Positions 51,875 through 62,547 of a stretch of 64,000 bases of DNA are shown here, one piece after another. Made by a program: the position numbers and the translations under genes. Origin of the DNA: Novosphingobium sp. Leaf2 (GTDB lineage Bacteria > Pseudomonadota > Alphaproteobacteria > Sphingomonadales > Sphingomonadaceae). Positions within the stretch are counted from its first letter, which is position 1; each line of letters opens with the position of its first letter. Under the pieces are notes generated by a model, which worked only from the letters and a program-made list of their open reading frames with translations, made no database searches and was not told the origin of the DNA. The stretch is from assembly GCF_001421325.1 (NCBI RefSeq), contig NZ_LMJY01000016.1, forward strand, positions 248,307 to 312,306, in the 5' to 3' direction.

Positions 51875-52398
51875 GAATTCAGACTCGTTCGATAAAGCGG
51901 AGTTTGCAAGGCTCGGACGTCAGGCAAACAGCCCTTGTCCCAAGGAAAAAGACCGTCATCCACCCCCGGCCACACGATCTGCATGGCGCGACTGAAATCG
52001 TAGCCCTCATGCTCGGCGAACCAGATCGCGGCATTGAAATAGGCCGGCACCAGGCATTGCGGCCGCACATCGCGCGCGATGCATCGGTGGCCTTTCAGCA
52101 GGCCGTCGATCTCGGCCCAGTCCTCAAGTTCCAGCCCTTCGCGGCACATCGCCATCACGGTGTTGATGACGGCGGCGGACAGCTCGGTCGAAAAGCCGAA
52201 GACGATGATCTCGGGCTGGCCGACCGTGCGCGGCAGGCCCACCGAATAAGCGAACCGCTCGCCCAACGTATCGGCATTGCCGGGCTGGTCCTCGTCGTCA
52301 TCGTCCGGTGACGCGCCGACCACGGTGATGTGGCAGCCGAATTCCTCGACGTTGGCCAGGATCTGGCGCTCGTACCGGGTGAGGTCCGCGGTGCTCAT
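51871..52398 (-). CDS. DUF4262 protein embedded in the dcw cluster
   Basis: 175 residues from ATG 52398, whose start overlaps the murB stop by four bases (ATGA); its own stop overlaps the ddlB start the same way. The sequence has GCHITVVGASPDDDDEDQPG, FAYSVGLPRTVGQPEIIVFG, MCREGLELEDWAEIDGLLKG and FAEHEGYDFSRAMQIVWP, the DUF4262 pattern (function unknown). It has no signal peptide or membrane segment, so it is cytoplasmic. Its position in an operon of cell-wall and division genes, with perfect translational coupling, suggests coordinated expression. Whether it has a wall-related role is unknown. Confidence 0.88.
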   Translation of the reverse strand: MSTADLTRYERQILANVEEFGCHITVVGASPDDDDEDQPGNADTLGERFAYSVGLPRTVGQPEIIVFGFSTELSAAVINTVMAMCREGLELEDWAEIDGLLKGHRCIARDVRPQCLVPAYFNAAIWFAEHEGYDFSRAMQIVWPGVDDGLFPWDKGCLPDVRALQTPLYRTSLNS

Positions 52399-53294
52399 GG
52401 CCGCAGCCCCACGCGCTGGATTTCCCATTCAAGATCGACGCCGCTGTGGTCCTTCACGCGGCGGCGCACATCATCGCCAAGATCCTCGATGTCGCTACTG
52501 GACGCGGTGCCGGTGTTGAGCAGGAAATTGGTGTGCTTTTCGCTGACTTGCGCAGCCCCCCGCGTAAGGCCCCGGCACCCGGCGGCATCAACCAGTTGCC
52601 AGGCCTTGTGGCCTTCCGGATTCTTGAACGTGGACCCGCCCGTCTTGGAACGCAGCGGCTGGCTGGCTTCGCGCGCGGCGGAAATGCGGTCCATCTCGGC
52701 CTGGATCGCCGCAGGGTCGCCGGGCTGCCCCTTGAAGCGGGCGGCCACCACCACGGCGCCTTCGGGCAACGCGGAATGCCGGTAAGTGTAGCCGAGCGCG
52801 GCGTTGCCCAACGTTACGTGCTCGCCGGAACGCAACACGACGTCGCAATCGATCAGAACGTCCTTGACCTCCCGCCCGTAGGCCCCGCCGTTCATGCGCA
52901 CGAAGCCGCCCACGGTGCCGGGGATGGAGCGCAGGAATTCAAGGCCCGCCACGCCGCTATCCCGCGCGGTGGAGGACACCAGGATGCCCGATGCCCCGCC
53001 CCCGCAATCCAGCGTTACGGCATCGCGGCTTTGCACTTTGGCAAACGCCTTGCCCAGCCGCACCACAACGCCGGGAACCCCGCCATCACGCACGATCAGG
53101 TTGGAGCCAAGGCCCAGCGCCATGACCGGTACGGACGGGTCAAGGTTGCGCAGAAAATCCTGCAGGTCATCCAGATCCTTGGGCTCGAACAGCCACTGCG
53201 CCCGCCCGCCCGCCTTGAACCAGACGAGCGGCGCCAGCGGCGCATTCGGCGTCAGCTTGCCGCGAACGGAAGGAAGGCAGGCTGTAGCGTCCAC
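52395..53294 (-). CDS. murB: UDP-N-acetylenolpyruvoylglucosamine reductase
   Basis: A 299-residue FAD enzyme reducing enolpyruvyl-UDP-GlcNAc to UDP-MurNAc. Visible are the FAD-binding ALGLGSNLIVRDGGVPGVVV, the GVAGLEFLRSIPGTVGG motif and RMNGGAYGREVKDVL, with GGSTFKNPEGHKAW carrying the catalytic Ser. The start is GTG directly behind the murC stop (TAAGTG), with AAAGG in the murC end as ribosome-binding site. Confidence 0.97.
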   Translation of the reverse strand: MDATACLPSVRGKLTPNAPLAPLVWFKAGGRAQWLFEPKDLDDLQDFLRNLDPSVPVMALGLGSNLIVRDGGVPGVVVRLGKAFAKVQSRDAVTLDCGGGASGILVSSTARDSGVAGLEFLRSIPGTVGGFVRMNGGAYGREVKDVLIDCDVVLRSGEHVTLGNAALGYTYRHSALPEGAVVVAARFKGQPGDPAAIQAEMDRISAAREASQPLRSKTGGSTFKNPEGHKAWQLVDAAGCRGLTRGAAQVSEKHTNFLLNTGTASSSDIEDLGDDVRRRVKDHSGVDLEWEIQRVGLRP

Positions 53295-54713
53295 TTAGCC
53301 TTTTCGCTCCGTGATCGCCGCGGCCAGGCCCGCCGCCCACTTGGTGATGTCACCCGCGCCCAGGCACACGATCATGTCGCCGGGCAGGATGGTATCGGCC
53401 AACACGTCCGCCAGCGCATCGGGGCCGGCGATCACGTGTGCGGAGCGATGGCCGCGCGCCTTCATACCATCCACCATCGCGGCGCTGTCCACCCCGTCGA
53501 TCGCGCTTTCCCCGGCGGGATATACGGGCGCGGCGTAGACGATGTCCGCATCGTTGAACGCGCCCTGAAAGTCTTCCATGTGATCGCGCAGCCGGGTGAA
53601 GCGGTGCGGCTGGACCACGGCGATAACCCGGCCCTTCACGCCTTCGCGTGCGGCGGCCAGCACGGCGCGGATCTCCACCGGGTGATGACCGTAATCGTCG
53701 ATCACGGTCGCGCTGCCGCCATCGATTGGCACCTCGCCGACATTGGTGAAGCGCCGCTTGACCCCGGTGAACTTGGCGAACCCAGTCTGGATGCAGGCAT
53801 CCGAGCAGCCCATTTCCACCGCCACGCCGACCGCCGCCAAGGCATTTTGCACGTTGTGCCGGCCCGGCATCGGCAGCTCGATCCCCTCGATCCGGCGGAA
53901 CGAGCCGTCGCGCTGGCGCAGCGCCACGTCGAAGCGGTTGCCACCCGCAATTGGCGTCACATTCTCGCCCCGGATATCGGCCTGCGCGGAAAAGCCGTAC
54001 GTCACCACGCGACGATCGCGGATCTTGGGAATGATCGCCTGCACCTCCGCGTGGTCGATGCACAGCAACGCCGCGCCATAGAACGGCACGTTTTCGATGA
54101 ACTCGACGAAGGAATCCTTGATCCTTTCGAACGAGCCGTAATGGTCCAGATGTTCGGGATCGATGTTGGTGACGATCGCGATCGTGCCGTCCAGCCGCAG
54201 GAACGAGCCGTCGCTCTCGTCCGCTTCCACCACCATCCAGTCCGACGCGCCCAGCCGCGCGTTGGAGCCGTACGAATTGATGATGCCGCCGTTGATCACG
54301 GTGGGGTCCACCCCGCCGGCATCGAGCAACGCCGCGACCATCGAGGTGGTGGTGGTCTTGCCGTGCGTGCCGGCAACCGCAACCGTGTTCTTCAGCCGCA
54401 TCAGTTCGGCCAGCATCTCGGCCCGGCGCACCACGGGGATGCGGTTTTCCAATGCGTAGGCGACTTCCGGGTTCTCGCGCTTAACAGCGGTGGAGGTGAC
54501 GACCACGGCGGCCCCTTCCACGTTCTGCGCGTCATGCCCGATCATCACCTTGATCCCGCGCGAACGCAGGCCTTCGATCACATAGCCTTCGGCAATGTCG
54601 GAGCCCTGCACCACGTAACCCAGGTTGTGCATCACTTCGGCGATGCCGGACATGCCGATCCCGCCGATGCCCACGAAGTGAATCGTGCCGATATCGATGC
54701 CGACACCCTTCAC
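53295..54713 (-). CDS. murC: UDP-N-acetylmuramate--L-alanine ligase
   Basis: 472 residues. The N-terminal domain has [20 protein letters not shown], the ATP loop is [15 protein letters not shown], and [13 protein letters not shown] plus the C-terminal [10 protein letters not shown] follow. It adds L-Ala to UDP-MurNAc. The start is GTG, overlapping the murG stop (GTGA). Confidence 0.97.
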   Translation of the reverse strand: MKGVGIDIGTIHFVGIGGIGMSGIAEVMHNLGYVVQGSDIAEGYVIEGLRSRGIKVMIGHDAQNVEGAAVVVTSTAVKRENPEVAYALENRIPVVRRAEMLAELMRLKNTVAVAGTHGKTTTTSMVAALLDAGGVDPTVINGGIINSYGSNARLGASDWMVVEADESDGSFLRLDGTIAIVTNIDPEHLDHYGSFERIKDSFVEFIENVPFYGAALLCIDHAEVQAIIPKIRDRRVVTYGFSAQADIRGENVTPIAGGNRFDVALRQRDGSFRRIEGIELPMPGRHNVQNALAAVGVAVEMGCSDACIQTGFAKFTGVKRRFTNVGEVPIDGGSATVIDDYGHHPVEIRAVLAAAREGVKGRVIAVVQPHRFTRLRDHMEDFQGAFNDADIVYAAPVYPAGESAIDGVDSAAMVDGMKARGHRSAHVIAGPDALADVLADTILPGDMIVCLGAGDITKWAAGLAAAITERKG

Positions 54714-55969
54714 CGTGCGCCGTCCTTGGCCAAAGCCTCGCCGCCGTGCGGTACGCTGGCCTTTTCAAGCCGGATCACGTCCATGATCGGGGCGGCGCCA
54801 AAACTTTCCACCAGATCCGCCAGATCGCGCGCCGCGTTGGGATAGCCGCAGTTCCAGGCAGCATGGGCCGCGTTCGCCAGCGTTTCGGGATGCTGGGCGA
54901 TAGCCTGGATCTGCAGGCACAAATCCTTGGCCATGCGCTGGTGCACCTGCGCCTGTTCGCTGAGCAGGGCGTTGCGCTTGTCGCCCTTGTACGCGTCGGC
55001 ATCCTCGGTCGTCACAGGCGGCTGACGGATCACCCGCGCTCCGCCGCCAGCTACCACCTCGCGCGCATTGGCGCTTTGATGGTCGTCCGTAGCATACGGC
55101 AGCGGGATCAGGATCGCCGGCCGGCCCACGGCGGTAAGCTCTGCGATCGTCGACGCGCCAGAGCGGCCGATGAACAAGTGCGCGCTGGCAAGACGCTCGG
55201 CCATGTTCTCGAAGTACGTGGCCAGTTCGGCGGGGATGCCGTGGGCAGCGTAGCGTTCACGCACCCGCTCGATGTCCTCGGCCCGGCACTGCTGGATCAC
55301 CTGCAGGCGCGATCGCAATGCGGGGGGGAGCATCGCCAGACCATCGGGCACCACGTCCGATAATACCCGCGCGCCCTGGCTGCCGCCGGTGACCAGGATG
55401 CGGAACAGGCTGTCTTCGGTGAATTCGGGGTACGGCTGATCGCGCAGGCGCAGCACGTTTTCGCGCACGGGATTGCCGACCACCGTCACTTTGCCCGCCA
55501 GCGATGCGTCAAGTCGCTCGGTTCGCTGCGCGGAGGTGGCGATCGCATCGACCTTGCGGGCGAAATAGCGGTTCACCCGGCCCAACACCGAGTTCTGTTC
55601 ATGCAACACGGTAGGCAGCTTTGCTGCGCGCGCTGCCAGCAAGGTGGGCAACGCGGGGTAGCCGCCAAACCCGACGACGGCGGTGGGCGCGAAGGTGTCG
55701 AACATGCGCAGCGCCATGCGCCGGCCTTCCAGCACGCCCTTGACGCCCTTGAGCCAGCCGAGGGGATTGCGCCCGGCGATGCGGCCAGGGGGCAGTATAT
55801 GCGCGGGCAGATAGTCGGGCTTGCCGGGAATGGCGGCGCCGCGCTGGTCGGTTACCAGCGCCACGTGATGGCCACGCGCATGCAGTTCTGCGGCAAGCGC
55901 GAACGCCGGTATGAGGTGTCCGCCGGTTCCGCCCGCGGCCAGAACGTAATGGCGGGAAACCAGGGTCAT
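54710..55969 (-). CDS. murG: UDP-GlcNAc:lipid I N-acetylglucosaminyltransferase
   Basis: 419 residues starting [22 protein letters not shown]; the frame is open further upstream but lies within ftsW. MurG converts lipid I to lipid II at the inner membrane face. Signatures are [36 protein letters not shown] and [18 protein letters not shown], followed by [14 protein letters not shown]. It is longer than E. coli MurG (355 aa) because of a C-terminal extension (about 60 residues). The ATG overlaps the ftsW stop. Confidence 0.97.
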   Translation of the reverse strand: MTLVSRHYVLAAGGTGGHLIPAFALAAELHARGHHVALVTDQRGAAIPGKPDYLPAHILPPGRIAGRNPLGWLKGVKGVLEGRRMALRMFDTFAPTAVVGFGGYPALPTLLAARAAKLPTVLHEQNSVLGRVNRYFARKVDAIATSAQRTERLDASLAGKVTVVGNPVRENVLRLRDQPYPEFTEDSLFRILVTGGSQGARVLSDVVPDGLAMLPPALRSRLQVIQQCRAEDIERVRERYAAHGIPAELATYFENMAERLASAHLFIGRSGASTIAELTAVGRPAILIPLPYATDDHQSANAREVVAGGGARVIRQPPVTTEDADAYKGDKRNALLSEQAQVHQRMAKDLCLQIQAIAQHPETLANAAHAAWNCGYPNAARDLADLVESFGAAPIMDVIRLEKASVPHGGEALAKDGAR

Positions 55970-57156
55970 TGAGCCTCTCCGATGGCGCGTAGCGAAAACT
56001 TCTCGCGCTGGATGTACGGATTGCGCCGGGTAATCGCCAGCAAAAGCCCGATGCACAGGCACATCGCCACAGTGGACGAGCCACCATAGCTGATCAGCGG
56101 CAAGGTCATGCCCTTGGACGGAAACAGCTGCAGGTTGACGAGCACGTTGATGAACGCCTGCCCGCCGAACTGCGCGGCAAAGCCCGACGCCGCAAGCACG
56201 GTGAAAAGGTCCTCCTCGTCCACCAGCCGCAGGATCACCCGCGTCAGGATCGCCAGATACAGCACCACGATAACCATGCAGGCGAGCAGGCCGAACTCCT
56301 CGCCGATGACGGAAAAGATGTAGTCTGTGTGCGCTTCGGGCAGTGCCATCTTGCGCGTGCCCATCCAAAAGCCCAGCCCGGTCCACCCGCCGTTGAGCAG
56401 CGTGCGTTGCGCCAGATCGACCTGATCGAACGCGGTGCCGCCGAACAGGAAGTTGTCGATGCGGTTGCGGCCGTTGTCATAGGTGAAATACATCAGGACG
56501 AGCCCGACGATCCCCGCGCCAAAGAACAGGCCGATGCGCCGCAGATCGATGCCGGACAGCAGGATCAGCACCAGGAACGTGCCGGAAAACAGCATCGTCG
56601 AACCGAAATCGGGCTGCAACATCAGCAATCCTGCCAGCATCGCCATCAATGCAAAGCAAAGGCCGACTACCGGAATGTTGGGATCGCGCGCGCGCCACGA
56701 CAGGATCCAGGCCAGCAGGATCGGAAACCCGCACTTGAGAAATTCGGACGGCTGCAAGGAGATACCGAAACGCAGCCAGCGCTTGGCGCCGTTCACTTCC
56801 GAACCGACGATCGGCACCAGAACCAGCGCGAACAGCATCGCCCCGGCGATCAGGATGCCGAAGCGGCGGGCGTTGTCCTTGTTGAGCGTAGACGCCCAGA
56901 ACATCGCCACCAGCCCCAGCATCTGCCAGCGCATGTGCAAGTAGAAGAAGTGGAGCGAGCGTAGCTGTTCGCTCGACGTGGACAAGCGCTTGGCGCTGGC
57001 GGGAGAGCCTGCCGCCACCGCCACCGCGCCGATCGCCATCAGGATCAGCACCAGCACGAGCGTGGGTCGGTCGATCTCCTGCCACCAGATGGCGATCTGG
57101 TTGCGGCGATTGCGGCTGTAGCGCGGCGCACCTGCGGCAGTAGCGACGGTGACCAT
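55966..57156 (-). CDS. ftsW: SEDS glycosyltransferase FtsW
   Basis: 396 residues with about ten transmembrane helices. SEDS signatures are RWLRFGISLQPSEFLKCGFP, FSVIGEEFGLLACM and LPLISYGGSSTVAMC. It polymerises septal peptidoglycan together with FtsI. Its ATG overlaps the murD stop by one base (TGATG), and its end overlaps murG. Confidence 0.97.
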   Translation of the reverse strand: MVTVATAAGAPRYSRNRRNQIAIWWQEIDRPTLVLVLILMAIGAVAVAAGSPASAKRLSTSSEQLRSLHFFYLHMRWQMLGLVAMFWASTLNKDNARRFGILIAGAMLFALVLVPIVGSEVNGAKRWLRFGISLQPSEFLKCGFPILLAWILSWRARDPNIPVVGLCFALMAMLAGLLMLQPDFGSTMLFSGTFLVLILLSGIDLRRIGLFFGAGIVGLVLMYFTYDNGRNRIDNFLFGGTAFDQVDLAQRTLLNGGWTGLGFWMGTRKMALPEAHTDYIFSVIGEEFGLLACMVIVVLYLAILTRVILRLVDEEDLFTVLAASGFAAQFGGQAFINVLVNLQLFPSKGMTLPLISYGGSSTVAMCLCIGLLLAITRRNPYIQREKFSLRAIGEAQ

Positions 57157-58523
57157 CAGGCGGCGCCCCCCGGCTGGATGTCAGACCCGGCACCGGCGGC
57201 AATCAGCGCCTCCACGATCTGGCGGAAGGCCTGGCCGCGCGCTTCATAATCGCGGAACTGGTCGAAACTGGCGCAGGCCGGAGACAACATGATCACGTCG
57301 CCCGGCTTTGCCGCCGCCATCGCTTCGCGGATCGCCTCGGCCATCATCTCGGAATTGTGGACCGGCACATGCGGCGCCAGGATTTCCGCAAACCGGGGGC
57401 CGGCATCGCCGATCGTGTAAGCGGCGGCCACGTTGCCGAAGAACGGCGCGCACTCGTCCAGATCGTCACCTTTGGGCAAACCACCCACAATCCAGTGCAG
57501 GCGCGGCTGCGGGTCGGGCGGAAACGCTGCGATCGCCGGAGCGGCGGAGGCCGGGTTAGTGGCTTTGGAATCGTTGATGAAAGTGACGCCATTGGCAAAC
57601 GCCACCCGCTCCATACGGTGCGGCAACCCGCTGAAGGTGCGCATGGCCTTGCGCCAAACCGCCTTCTTCACCCCCAGCGCCTCTACCACGGCAACCGCCA
57701 CAGCGGCGTTCTGGCGGTTATGCGGCCCTTGCAGCGACGGCCACTCCTTCTGCAGTTCGGTCAGGTCAGCGCCATCGACAAGCCGTACTCGGCCCGGTGC
57801 GCGCCGCGCCGCCTCGATGTGAGAGATCGCGCTCGTTTCCTTGTCGCCCATGCCGAACACCGCATCGCGATCCCGGCCCTGCATGGCGAACAGCCGCGCC
57901 TTGGATGCCACGTACCCTTCGAACCCCTCGTAACGGTCCAGGTGATCGGGCGTGATGTTGAGCAGCGCGGCCACATCGCAGTCCAGGCTACGGGTGATGT
58001 CGATCTGGTAGCTGGACAGTTCCAGCACGTAGACGCCGCCGGCCGGAAGCGGCTCGGTCGAGAGGACCGGCACCCCGATATTGCCGCCCGCGCGCGCGGT
58101 GATCCCCGCACAGTCCAGCAGATGGCACACCAGCGCGGTTGTGGTCGATTTGCCGTTGGTGCCGGTGATGCCCACCACCCGGTGCGGCGGCAAGCTGGGC
58201 CGCGCCAAGGCGAACAGCTCGATATCGCCGATCACCGACACGCCGGCTCGCGTCGCCGCCTCAGCAATGGGGTGGCGATTCAACGGAACGCCGGGAGACA
58301 CCACCACGCCATCGAAGCCGGCCAGATCGGCGGTCACCGGATCGCTCAGGTCCACTTTGCCGCAATCCGTCCACTGGCACAGCTGCTGGCGCGCCTCGTC
58401 CCGGCTGTCCCACGCCATGATGTGCGAGCCGCTTTCCACCAGCGTGGACACAGCGGCGAGGCCCGAGCGAGCCAGGCCCAGCACCGCGTATCGCTTGCCG
58501 GCAAAGACGGGAGAGACGATCAC
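57156..58523 (-). CDS. murD: UDP-N-acetylmuramoylalanine--D-glutamate ligase
   Basis: 455 residues. Rossmann-like YAVLGLARSGLAAVSTLVE, ATP loop VGITGTNGKSTTTALV, then NITPDHLDRYEGFEGY and INDSKATNPASA. It adds D-Glu to UDP-MurNAc-L-Ala. The start is GTG at 58523, 15 bases after mraY. No in-frame ATG has similarity support. Confidence 0.97.
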   Translation of the reverse strand: MIVSPVFAGKRYAVLGLARSGLAAVSTLVESGSHIMAWDSRDEARQQLCQWTDCGKVDLSDPVTADLAGFDGVVVSPGVPLNRHPIAEAATRAGVSVIGDIELFALARPSLPPHRVVGITGTNGKSTTTALVCHLLDCAGITARAGGNIGVPVLSTEPLPAGGVYVLELSSYQIDITRSLDCDVAALLNITPDHLDRYEGFEGYVASKARLFAMQGRDRDAVFGMGDKETSAISHIEAARRAPGRVRLVDGADLTELQKEWPSLQGPHNRQNAAVAVAVVEALGVKKAVWRKAMRTFSGLPHRMERVAFANGVTFINDSKATNPASAAPAIAAFPPDPQPRLHWIVGGLPKGDDLDECAPFFGNVAAAYTIGDAGPRFAEILAPHVPVHNSEMMAEAIREAMAAAKPGDVIMLSPACASFDQFRDYEARGQAFRQIVEALIAAGAGSDIQPGGAA

Positions 58524-58538
58524 GGCCCCGATCGCTCC

Positions 58539-59609
58539 CTATCGCAATTTCAAGGTGGCGAGGCCGAGCACGGCAAGCACGATGGAAATGATCCAGAACC
58601 GGATCACTACGGTCGATTCGTGCCAGCCCTTCTGCTCGAAATGGTGATGGATCGGGGCCATGCGGAAGACCCGGCGGCCGGTGCGCTTGAACCAGAACAC
58701 CTGGATGATGACCGACACCGCTTCCAGCACGAACAGGCCACCCACCACCGCCAGCACGATCTCGTGATGCGCGGCAACCGCGATGCAGCCCAGCGCGCCG
58801 CCCAGGGCAAGGCTTCCGGTATCGCCCATGAACACGGCTGCCGGCGGGGCATTGAACCACAGGAACGCGAGCCCCGCGCCCATGATGCCGGCGCAGAAGA
58901 TCGCCAGCTCGCCGGCGCGCGGCACGTGCGGAATGCCCAGATACGTCGCATAGTCGATACGCCCGGCAAGGTAGCAGATGATCGCGAAGGTGCCCGCCGC
59001 GATGATGACCGGCATGGTCGCCAGCCCGTCCAGCCCGTCGGTCAGGTTCACCGCATTGCCCGCGCCCACGATCACCACCGCCGCGAAGACATAATACAGC
59101 GGCCCCAGCGGGATGTAGCGGCCCGACAGGAATGGCACGTAAAGGTTCGTATTGAGCTGGCTGACGATGATGTACGAGGCAATGCCCGCCACCAGAAACT
59201 CCAGCGCCAGTCGCAGCTTGCTGGACAAGCCGGCATGGTGGCGCTTGGTCACCTTGTCATAGTCGTCCATGAACCCGATCGCGCCGAAGCCCGCCGTCAC
59301 CGCCACGCAGGCCCAGACGAACGGGTTGGTCATGTCCATGAACAGGATCATCGAGCCGAGCAGCGCGGTGAGGATCATCAGGCCGCCCATGGTGGGCGTG
59401 CCGCGCTTGGCTAGGTGGGTCTGCGGGCCATCCTCGCGGATCGGCTGGCCCTTGCCCTGGCGCACACGCAGCATGTTGATGAAGCGCGGGCCGATGATCA
59501 GGCCGATCACAAGCGCGGTCATGAACGCCGCGCCAGAGCGGAAGGTCTGGTAACGAAAGAGGTTGGAGAGGCCCTCGTAATGGAACCAATCTGCAATTAG
59601 GTACAACAT
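58539..59609 (-). CDS. mraY: Phospho-N-acetylmuramoyl-pentapeptide transferase
   Basis: 356 residues with about ten transmembrane helices, starting [14 protein letters not shown]; further upstream the frame lacks similarity. Catalytic motifs are the aspartates in [23 protein letters not shown], and [14 protein letters not shown]. It makes lipid I on undecaprenyl phosphate. It follows murF by 16 bases. Confidence 0.97.
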   Translation of the reverse strand: MLYLIADWFHYEGLSNLFRYQTFRSGAAFMTALVIGLIIGPRFINMLRVRQGKGQPIREDGPQTHLAKRGTPTMGGLMILTALLGSMILFMDMTNPFVWACVAVTAGFGAIGFMDDYDKVTKRHHAGLSSKLRLALEFLVAGIASYIIVSQLNTNLYVPFLSGRYIPLGPLYYVFAAVVIVGAGNAVNLTDGLDGLATMPVIIAAGTFAIICYLAGRIDYATYLGIPHVPRAGELAIFCAGIMGAGLAFLWFNAPPAAVFMGDTGSLALGGALGCIAVAAHHEIVLAVVGGLFVLEAVSVIIQVFWFKRTGRRVFRMAPIHHHFEQKGWHESTVVIRFWIISIVLAVLGLATLKLR

Positions 59610-59625
59610 CTCGCGGGCTTTCGCC

Positions 59626-61083
59626 CTACCCTTCCTGCTTGCCGAACGCTGCCACGAGCGCTGCAAGACCCACCGAATTCGACCCCTTGACCAGGATGGC
59701 GTCATCCCGCTTCAAACCGAAGGCGCGCACCGCATCGATGGCTTCGCGCACGTTCGCGCAATGGGCGAAAGCCGCCGGTTTGCCAAGCGCTGCGCCATCG
59801 GATTTCCCCAGTTCGGCTGCCAGCGCGATCATCTCCTCGCCTACCGTGAACACCTGATCCACCCCCGCCTCGCGGATCGGGATGGCCAGCGCGGCGTGAT
59901 AATCGGGTCCATGGCTGCCCAACTCCTTCATCGCGCCCAGCACCGCGATGCGCCGCTGCGCCGGGGTGCGGCCAAGCTGCGCCAGCGTGGCGCGCATCGA
60001 TGCCGGGTTGGCGTTGTAGCTTTCGTCGATCAGCAGCGCGGTGCCGCCCTCCACGGTGATTTCGATCCGGGCGCCGCGTCCGGCCAGCCCGTCCATTTCC
60101 GCCAGCGCCACGCCCGCCGCGCCCAGATCGCCATTGACGGCGCGTACTGCGGCCATGACCGCCAGCGAATTGACCACCTGATGTTCGCCGGGGGCTGCAA
60201 CGGTATAGCACACCCGGCGATCGCCCATGTCCACCGTCACCAAAGAGCCGCCGCCGATGGCGGACACCATGTCGAGCAGCCGTACATCGGCGTGCGACGC
60301 CTTTCCGAACGACACCACGTTCGCGCCGCACGCCAGCGCGGCAGCGCGCAGGCGCGGGTAATGCGGGCTGTCAGCGGGGATGATGGCGATGCCGTCTGCC
60401 TCAAGGCCCTGGAAGATCTCCGCCTTGGCATCGGCAATCGCTTCTTCAGACCCCAGCATCTCGATGTGCGCCGGGGCGATGGTGGTGATCACCGCCACGT
60501 TGGGGCGGACCTGCCGGGTCAGCCCGGCGATTTCGCCGGCGTGGTTCATGCCCATTTCGAATATGCCGAAGCGTGTGCGCGCCGGCATGCGCGCTAGGCT
60601 CAGCGGCACGCCGACATGGTTGTTGTAGCTTTTTACCGAGCGATGCGCATCGCCCTTGCTGTGCCGGTCGAGCGCGGCGAAGATCATTTCCTTGACCCCC
60701 GTCTTGCCGACCGATCCAGTGACGCCGATGATGGGCCCGCGTGCCCTCAGCCGAGCTGCGGCCCCCAGGCGTTCCAGCGCCTCCATGGTATCGGACACCA
60801 GAATGTGCGGGCCACCCACCGACCGGTCCACGACCACGGCGGCGGCGCCGCGCGCCAGCGCGTCTTCCACGAAGCGGTGGCCGTCCATCGCCTCGCCCTT
60901 CAACGCGAAGAACAGGTCGCCCGGCTGCACTTCGCGGCTGTCGATCTCGACGCCAGAGATGGCAAAGTCACCGCTGGCGGTGCCTTTCATGGCGCGCGCT
61001 GCGGTGGCCGCATCCCACAGGACCTGCGTGTTGCCATCGGTCGCCTCTGCAGGCCAGTCGATGATCCGGGCGACAGCGTTCAT
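59626..61083 (-). CDS. murF: UDP-MurNAc-tripeptide--D-alanyl-D-alanine ligase
   Basis: 485 residues. ATP loop [14 protein letters not shown], then [27 protein letters not shown] and [13 protein letters not shown]. It adds D-Ala-D-Ala to complete the pentapeptide. Three bases separate it from murE. Confidence 0.97.
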   Translation of the reverse strand: MNAVARIIDWPAEATDGNTQVLWDAATAARAMKGTASGDFAISGVEIDSREVQPGDLFFALKGEAMDGHRFVEDALARGAAAVVVDRSVGGPHILVSDTMEALERLGAAARLRARGPIIGVTGSVGKTGVKEMIFAALDRHSKGDAHRSVKSYNNHVGVPLSLARMPARTRFGIFEMGMNHAGEIAGLTRQVRPNVAVITTIAPAHIEMLGSEEAIADAKAEIFQGLEADGIAIIPADSPHYPRLRAAALACGANVVSFGKASHADVRLLDMVSAIGGGSLVTVDMGDRRVCYTVAAPGEHQVVNSLAVMAAVRAVNGDLGAAGVALAEMDGLAGRGARIEITVEGGTALLIDESYNANPASMRATLAQLGRTPAQRRIAVLGAMKELGSHGPDYHAALAIPIREAGVDQVFTVGEEMIALAAELGKSDGAALGKPAAFAHCANVREAIDAVRAFGLKRDDAILVKGSNSVGLAALVAAFGKQEG

Positions 61084-61086
61084 ATT

Positions 61087-62547
61087 CTACCTTCCCAGTG
61101 CGCCGGCCATTTCTCTGGCCACGGTGACGTCGTCGAATGGCAGGACGCGCATATGCTCGCCGCTGCCGATGATCTGCCCCTGTTCGTGCCCCTTGCCTGC
61201 GATAAGGACGATGTCGCCGGCCCCTGCCTGGCCGACCGCTGCCGCGATCGCCGCGCGCCTGTCCGCCACTTCCTGAAAGCCCGGAGTCATCCCGGCAATG
61301 ATCATCGCGCGGATCGCACTAGGATCTTCGCCGCGCGGATTGTCGTCGGTCACGATCGCAATGTCGGACCCGGCGCTGGCAACCCGGCCCATTTCCGGGC
61401 GCTTGCCCTGGTCCCGGTCACCGCCCGCACCGAACACGGTGATGAGCTTGCCGGTCACATGCGGCCTGAGCGCGGCGATCGCCGCCTCCAGCGCGTCAGG
61501 CGTATGCGCATAATCGATGTATACCGGTGCGCCCGACGGCGTGATTGCCGCCCGCTCGATCCGGCCACGCACGGTAACGAGGCGCTTCAACGCATCGAAC
61601 GTTGCGTCCGCCGACCCGCCGGTGGACAGCACCAACCCTGCCGCTACTAGCGCATTGGCGGCCTGATAGGCCCCGATCAGCGGCAGCGCGATCGTGCGCA
61701 CGATGCCGGCGTGCTCGATTTCCAGCGTCTGACCCAAGGCGCTGGGTGTGCGCTTGATCAGCCGGATATCCGCGCCGCTTTCCCCCACCGTGAACACCGT
61801 CAGGTCGCGCTGGCGGGCATGCTCGATCGCCTTGTCGGACCATGCATCATCAGCCCAGATCACGGCGGTGCCGCCATCGCCGACGACTTCGTCGAACAAG
61901 CGCATCTTGGCGGCGAAATAATCGTGCATCGTCGCGTGATAATCGAGATGGTCGCGGCTCAGGTTCGTGAACGCGCCGGCGCGCACGGCGGGCCCCTCAA
62001 TGCGGAATTGCGACAGCCCGTGGCTCGATGCCTCATAGGCCACATGCGTCACGCCCTCGCGGGCAAGGCCGGACAAGTTGGCGAGGAACGTGACGACATC
62101 GGGCGTGGTGAGCCCGGTGGAAACCGTCTCGTCACCCGTCGTCACACCCAGAGTGCCGATGGACGCCGCACGCTCGCCCGACATGCGCCAGATCTGCCGG
62201 GTCAGCTCGACGGTGGAGGTCTTGCCGTTGGTGCCCGTCACCGCCACCAGCGTTTCGGGGACCGGCGCGAAGAACGACGCGGCCAGGCGAGCGAAGAGCC
62301 GGCGTGGTTCGGCATCGGCGAAGTGGATCGCGCCCTCCACCTTGGCGTCGGGAGCGGCAACCACGGCCACTGCGCCCGAGGCGATGGCAGCGGCGATGAA
62401 ATCCTCGCCATTGAAACGCCCGCCACGAAAGGCACCGAAGATCGTGCCCGGCGCAACCTTGCGATGGTCGATCGCAAAGCCGGTGACGTTCGCATCGTCA
62501 CCGTTCAGCGCAACGCCCGCTGCGGCGCACAGGCCCGACAGTTTCAT
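61087..62547 (-). CDS. murE: UDP-MurNAc-L-Ala-D-Glu--2,6-diaminopimelate ligase
   Basis: 486 residues. ATP loop AVTGTNGKTSTVELT, EASSHGLSQFRIEG, DYAHTPDALEAAI, and DNPRGEDPSAI, where DNPR indicates meso-diaminopimelate rather than lysine as substrate, as expected for a Gram-negative. The ATG overlaps the ftsI stop by four bases. Confidence 0.97.
   Translation of the reverse strand: MKLSGLCAAAGVALNGDDANVTGFAIDHRKVAPGTIFGAFRGGRFNGEDFIAAAIASGAVAVVAAPDAKVEGAIHFADAEPRRLFARLAASFFAPVPETLVAVTGTNGKTSTVELTRQIWRMSGERAASIGTLGVTTGDETVSTGLTTPDVVTFLANLSGLAREGVTHVAYEASSHGLSQFRIEGPAVRAGAFTNLSRDHLDYHATMHDYFAAKMRLFDEVVGDGGTAVIWADDAWSDKAIEHARQRDLTVFTVGESGADIRLIKRTPSALGQTLEIEHAGIVRTIALPLIGAYQAANALVAAGLVLSTGGSADATFDALKRLVTVRGRIERAAITPSGAPVYIDYAHTPDALEAAIAALRPHVTGKLITVFGAGGDRDQGKRPEMGRVASAGSDIAIVTDDNPRGEDPSAIRAMIIAGMTPGFQEVADRRAAIAAAVGQAGAGDIVLIAGKGHEQGQIIGSGEHMRVLPFDDVTVAREMAGALGR

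Noticed and set aside
52446..54845. 799-codon plus-strand open frame opposite murB and murC
   Set aside because: It is the high-GC antisense shadow of intact murB and murC; the composition is unlike a real protein (many His/Arg/Gly) and no family is recognisable.
57357..59414. 685-codon plus-strand open frame opposite murD and mraY
   Set aside because: Antisense shadow of two clearly identified genes, His/Arg-rich translation without domains.
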